In this document: positions 60,201 through 64,000 of the stretch, in pieces
Layout of the letters: the number at the start of each line of letters is the position of its first letter
Numbering within the stretch: position 1 is the stretch's first letter
Origin: Pyxicephalus adspersus
Taxonomy: Eukaryota; Chordata; Amphibia; Anura; Pyxicephalidae
Length of the DNA: 64,000 bases
Assembly (NCBI RefSeq): GCF_032062135.1
Contig: NC_092859.1
Span: forward strand, 84,230,291 to 84,294,290
Reading direction: 5' to 3'
The notes under the pieces: model-generated
Seen by the model: the letters and a program-made list of their open reading frames with translations, nothing else
What the model was told of the DNA's origin: nothing
Databases searched by the model: none
Made by a program: the position numbers and the translations under genes

Positions 60201-62662
60201 TGTATGTATGGTGGTCATTATTTAGGGTGTTGGTGTCTGCTTTAAGAGTAATACTAACAGCAGTGGTGTACCATAGGGTAACCTCTTATATACACTATAC
60301 ATAAGATTTCTGTAACATTGTAACATGCACCTGTTTAGACAGGTCAACCAGTCCTCAACTGCACCGAATGCCTGGTTATCATTGAAGCATTTCAAGTTCC
60401 ATTTTGTACAGGTGTTTTCCTGAAGTGTTGTAATGGTTTTTCAGAAGTCTCATGCAGCTTTATAGAATTGAATATGACCACTTTTAAATGGAACGATATT
60501 GGTGAACAGGCACGTTGTTCGTTGCATAAAAGATGGGCACATTTGTTAATTACTCACTTGTCCTATCGCTGTTGCTGGCCCTGGTCTTCAGTTTGTCCCC
60601 GGTCTTCAGTTTGTCCCCATCCAGGTCTAGAAGGAGTGATGGAACTTCTGCGATTGCACATAGGAGGTCCATTCATTCTCAGCATACCAGGGGTATGTTA
60701 GGATGCCTAGCTCTTACACTGAGCTGAGCATCATCCCTTTGCAGAAGGGACTTCTCCTGGCTTTACTGCGATAATGAACCTGCCATGTCAGTTTTTACTT
60801 ATTTCAACTTAATTCTACTTTAAACAATTTTTCAAGTGGTTGACATGCATTACCCAGTGAATTGGAGTATGACAGCAGGAGAGCTGCATTGCAGCCAGGG
60901 CAAGCCAAGCGTGGAAAAAAATCACAAACGCAGTCAATCGTATGCAGAAAAATACTGCCTAGTGGTTGAATGTGAGCATCCAGGAGTGGTTACCATTGCA
61001 TCTGTCAGGGGCCCATGACACTATGAAGACATCTGCCCCGCAGGAACACAGACAGCAATTATTAGCGTGCAGAGGTTGCAGCCCTTACCTTGTGCTCTAT
61101 AAAATGTGTTTTTATCTGTATTCCCTGCTGGAAAAAGTTTACCACTAATCTAAGAATGTCAATAAAATGTACTATAAAAACAGTTCAGGATTGCTAAGTG
61201 GTATAGTGTTTTGCAGCCTGAAAACTTGGTGACAGCTGATCCAGTGAAATATTTTAATATCATTTTAACACATCATTACCTTAATCACAAGAACGTAAAG
61301 GTAGCCAGCTCATGGCAAGATGAAATCTGTAGGTAATATATGTAATTAATGATTCCCTAGAAAATAGTGGACTTTGGATAAAGAAAATGCTTTATACAGA
61401 TGCAAAGTTTTTCTGAACACAAAGGAGCCAGCGATTAAATAATGTCTGCATTTTTACAGCTGATATTAAGTCAGCATTTGTATGTGTTAGTCCATTCCAG
61501 GAAAGTACAGAAATTTGTTTTATTGTATTTTATTAATTTATAATTCTACCAAGCTGCTGACTTTCTGTTGTTTCTGCTTGAGTATTCACCTTTATGCATA
61601 GACACTTTCCAATCAACATTTGTTTTTCAGAATTCACCACTGTACCAGTACTTGCAAGATTTGGGACACACAGATTTTGAAATATGTCTAGCGGCAACAC
61701 CAGAGGAGCGTCTGCCAGAGAATGGAAGTCGAGGACTGGGCAACAAAACTACAGAGGTGTGCTTGATACCATGTGTTTGTTGTCCATCAGAGACCTTTTG
61801 TGAAGTTGCAATAATTCTACATTTATTTGTACCCATAATGGCCATGAATCATCTTCTTTTGTTTGTGGCTAAGCCTACACAAACCACTGAATATAAAGTT
61901 GAATTTGGGAGTTGTAAGATTTCTACAGCCCTCCCAGACAGTACAGCGAGTTTGGTGAGCTGGCTTTCAGTAATGATGTCACCTCTCTGGATGTGATTGG
62001 ACAATGAAGGAGCAGCAGATCACAGCAGAACACACCCTCCTGCTATTCCTATTATCAGCATGTTTTCTGTCCTTGCATGTAAATCACATCATTGGTTCCT
62101 AGTGCTCACAGTCTGACTTATACTGTACAGGGCATTATAAGGAGCTAAAAGCCAGAGGGACTTCACACTGGCTGCATTTCAAAATTTAATTTGGAAATTA
62201 CAATGAATACAAAATCATATCTTCATTGATGTCTTATTGTTTTTACCGGCCTGGAGTTCGGCTTCAGTGTATTTTTAATTTCTGAGATCTGGACACTTTA
62301 GAGTTAGGTCTTTAAAATCCATAATATTTTTATTTAATAGTATTTAATATTAGGTCTTAATTTAAGTCTTTAATAGTCCATAATTTTTTTAGGTAAATAA
62401 ACAGTGACAATGGAGTATTGTATGCATGTGTTTTGTAGGTTAGGAGGAGTAATATTGTCAGGGTAAGTGTTGTAAAATTCAATAATATATTTTTCCTTTA
62501 TTCGGTCAAATGATTGTTTTGTATTACAAAACATAAACCCTATGAAGAATTTCTCTGTGTTTCTGCCTTCAGCCAGGCATATACAAGAGAGTGCTTGCTT
62601 TTCTGCGAAGCTGGAACCCGTTTATTTCAGAAAAGAAAAAAGATGAAAGAGTCCATTTGTTG
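53800..62662 (+). CDS. VEZT: VEZT: vezatin, N-terminal exons (3' part off-window)
   Basis: Vezatin is a transmembrane adherens-junction protein that associates with the cadherin-catenin complex and myosin VIIA. Three coding exons are present: 53800-53835, 61631-61756 and 62573-62662, all phase 0, giving 84 residues. The protein starts [22 protein letters not shown], nearly identical to the human start [20 protein letters not shown], and continues LGHTDFEIC. The third exon ([14 protein letters not shown]...ERVHLL) corresponds to the human KQGILLKVAETIKSW segment but is more diverged. The membrane segments and coiled coils characteristic of vezatin would lie beyond the right edge. Confidence 0.93.
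54189..54225. repeat. (TA)n microsatellite
   Basis: TA run preceded by short TG and TATG units. Confidence 0.92.
55310..55965. mobile_element. Outer MITE-like element interrupted by a second MITE
   Basis: Left end 'gaagtaaactcaaaaatgcc' and right end 'taagtttaggtacgctt' form imperfect inverted ends of a group whose start (gcggacctaaac) also appears at 50744. Its arginine-rich minus frame at 55117-55515 is compositional. The 55520-55813 MITE sits inside it. Confidence 0.5.
55520..55813. mobile_element. 294-bp TAA-flanked MITE with terminal hairpin
   Basis: Starts agccgtatacacatg and ends catgtgtacgtagct, flanked by TAA on both sides. A 27-base arm hairpin with one mismatch and a six-base loop lies at 55534-55593. 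TAA duplication and short inverted ends suggest the PIF/Harbinger group. Confidence 0.8.
57145..57289 (-). mobile_element. hAT-like MITE, copy 2 (reverse)
   Basis: 'gttcaacccagaaatg' to 'tgggggaacactg'; reverse complement of the 40559-40724 element through 'gtgggtggcagcccctgt' and 'ggtggtgcgcccagctaaaa'. Confidence 0.62.
59298..59623. mobile_element. 326-bp TAA-flanked MITE with terminal hairpin
   Basis: Starts agctacgtacacac and ends gtgtgtacgcagct, flanked by TAA at 59295-59297 and 59624-59626. A perfect 18-base arm hairpin with a six-base loop lies at 59559-59600. It is the reverse orientation of the 55520-55813 copy. Confidence 0.85.
61631..61756 (+). CDS. VEZT: VEZT exon 2
   Basis: 126 bases after acceptor catttgtttttcag, encoding [20 protein letters not shown] then [22 protein letters not shown], donor GAG|gtgtgc. 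The first 19 residues are invariant with human; the tail diverges. Confidence 0.93.
61757..62572 (+). other. VEZT: VEZT intron 2
   Basis: 816 bases, AT-rich, no repeat or regulatory element recognised. Confidence 0.85.
62573..62662 (+). CDS. VEZT: VEZT exon 3
   Basis: 90 bases after acceptor ttctgccttcag, encoding [20 protein letters not shown] then [10 protein letters not shown], donor TTG|gtaagt. Phase 0 at both ends. Called by splice sites, phase and partial similarity. Confidence 0.85.
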
Positions 62663-64000
62663 GTAAGTTATTGTTTGTGATTACCTCCCATATTGCCTGT
62701 TTTTACCTATGGCAAAACTAAAACTACAGTATACCAGATTTGGTGGCTGCATTTGTTGCATTTCTATGAACATTTTTATCAAGTACAGAAAGTTATTTTA
62801 TTCGTGTAAACTTCTTATCTCGTCATACCCCATATAATGGGGATAAACAGAATGCTTAGCAACAGCCCCCATTGATACAGTGGATAAACGAAGGTAGTAA
62901 TTTAAGGATAAAGGAAATTCCTAGGGGCCATATTCAGAGACTAGTCAGCTGCAATATATATTATTATTTTGTTGTTGGGTTTAGATGCATAATGTTTGAA
63001 CACATTCGTCCTTTGAAATCTTAATTTCTGTTCCACATACCGTTGTGCTGCCTGACCTCATTCATTGTGTGTAAAGCTCACCCGGATAAAAACCTTGCCT
63101 TGCTTATGCTAATATGGAAAATTGCAAGACTTGCGCCAATAACGGGGCTTTATTTTGTTTGTTTTACTGAAGAATAAATTCTAGTCCATCAGCTGCCAGT
63201 TTCTGACTGTTAGTTGCCTATTCATCCCATACATCAGCAGTCCCCACTGGTGGTCCGCGGCTCTGGCGGGTGCATCCCCCAAGCAGGGTTCTTCTTCTGA
63301 CCCCGCTGGGAAGCGCACCCGCCAGAGTCACTGACCATGTCTCCTGTATGCATCCCAGGGTCAGGTTGTTCTGCTATCATGACGTCACCCTGGGGGAAGT
63401 TTCTTTCCCTTTGAGTGACACACAGTTTCATGCGCCACGACAGCCTTGACTAAGGGCCCTATTCTTTAACAACTGTTTGTTACAGGGCCGGTGGCGACTG
63501 ATTTTTGTATTTGAGTTGTAACATACTTTTTACATCACTTTGGGATTCTTCTGAGATTATTCAGAATTGGTTGCATGTGCATTTCCTTCCTTCACCTGCA
63601 TTGATCTGCTATTGCGTTTCCATAGACTTCTAAAGGGAGATAAGTAGTTCTCACTTAAACCAAAGCTCCTCTCTACAGAACATCATACTGGTCTGCAAGT
63701 TGGCTTATACCCATAAAGCAAATCTGTTTGTCATTTTTGGCTAAATATGCTCACTACCAAACAGTTTTACTGACCCAGGGGATTCTGGATTTTCTAGGTC
63801 ACTGGCCTGGAATACAACTACAGATATGAGAAGTTATATTTATCTGTATACTTGTTTTAAGTCACTGATGATTACGGCTACGTAACTAGCAAGTAAAGAA
63901 ACACTCACATTTTGGATGGATTTTCCTTATGTAAGAGGCTCTTCCTCTATAAACAGTACAGTGGTAAATAGGTTCCTGAAGTGTTAGCTGAAAAGTGTAG
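62663..64000 (+). other. VEZT: VEZT intron 3, partial
   Basis: No further vezatin exon is visible before the edge. A hAT-derived block related to 45219-45601 lies at about 63235-63440. Confidence 0.75.
63235..63440. mobile_element. hAT-derived repeat
   Basis: 'cagcagtccccactggtggt' then 'ccgcggctctgg', with 'cccccaagcagggttcttct' and 'atcatgacgtcaccctggg' also found (partly in reverse) at 45219-45473. GC-rich against the AT-rich intron. Ends not resolved. Confidence 0.55.

Larger units (their letters stand above)
53836..61630 (+). other. VEZT: VEZT intron 1
   Basis: 7.8 kb. Contains a (TA)n tract (54189-54225), a MITE nested in another element (55310-55965), a hAT MITE (57145-57289) and a complete 326-base TAA-flanked MITE (59298-59623). 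Bases 55970-57140, 57300-59290 and 59630-61630 show no gene or clear element. Confidence 0.8.

Overview
This window is vertebrate nuclear DNA, most likely from a frog. The evidence is a large AT-rich locus with canonical GT-AG introns, many (TA)n tracts, and interspersed repeats of kinds I associate with anurans: tRNA-derived V-SINE-like elements whose tail ends in gcgctatataaa, hAT, Tc1, pogo-like and TAA-flanked MITE families, and a fold-back MITE with 'gatttattaaagct' ends. A ranoid frog is my guess; no species can be named from sequence alone.

Two protein-coding genes lie head-to-head. FGD6 (FYVE, RhoGEF and PH domain containing 6) occupies the minus strand from its start codon at 48883 to beyond the left edge. 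I could place 20 exons with consistent phases: exon 1 has 10 coding bases, exon 2 has 2143 bases encoding the long disordered N-terminus, exons 4-10 encode the DH domain, 11-15 the first PH domain, 16-17 the FYVE finger and 18-20 most of the second PH domain. The terminal exon and 3' UTR are off-window. VEZT (vezatin) begins on the plus strand at 53800. Its first three coding exons (12, 42 and 30 codons) are present and the rest lies beyond the right edge. The FGD6-VEZT head-to-head order is also that of the human chromosome 12q22 locus, from memory.

Layout: 1-32179, FGD6 exons 20 to 2 and their introns; 32180-48873, FGD6 intron 1, containing a 605-base assembly gap and many transposon remnants; 48874-49060, FGD6 first exon and GC-richer promoter; 49060-53600, intergenic DNA with repeats; 53600-53835, VEZT promoter and exon 1 with CRE, CCAAT and paired ZNF143-type motifs; 53836-64000, VEZT introns 1-3 with exons 2 and 3.

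The most interesting points are: (a) a 30-base in-frame microexon candidate in FGD6 intron 2; (b) two phase-0, frame-preserving exon-like blocks inside the intron that splits the DH domain, with two further splice-bounded blocks that form an alternative phase-compatible chain; (c) a 31-base constitutive exon next to a 78-base intron; (d) a shared 13-base CRE-containing string in both promoters, with very short uORFs overlapping both start codons; (e) nested and duplicated transposon insertions with readable target-site duplications; (f) a roughly 180-base intronic fold-back. I found no CRISPR array, operon, rRNA or genuine tRNA gene, as expected for vertebrate DNA.
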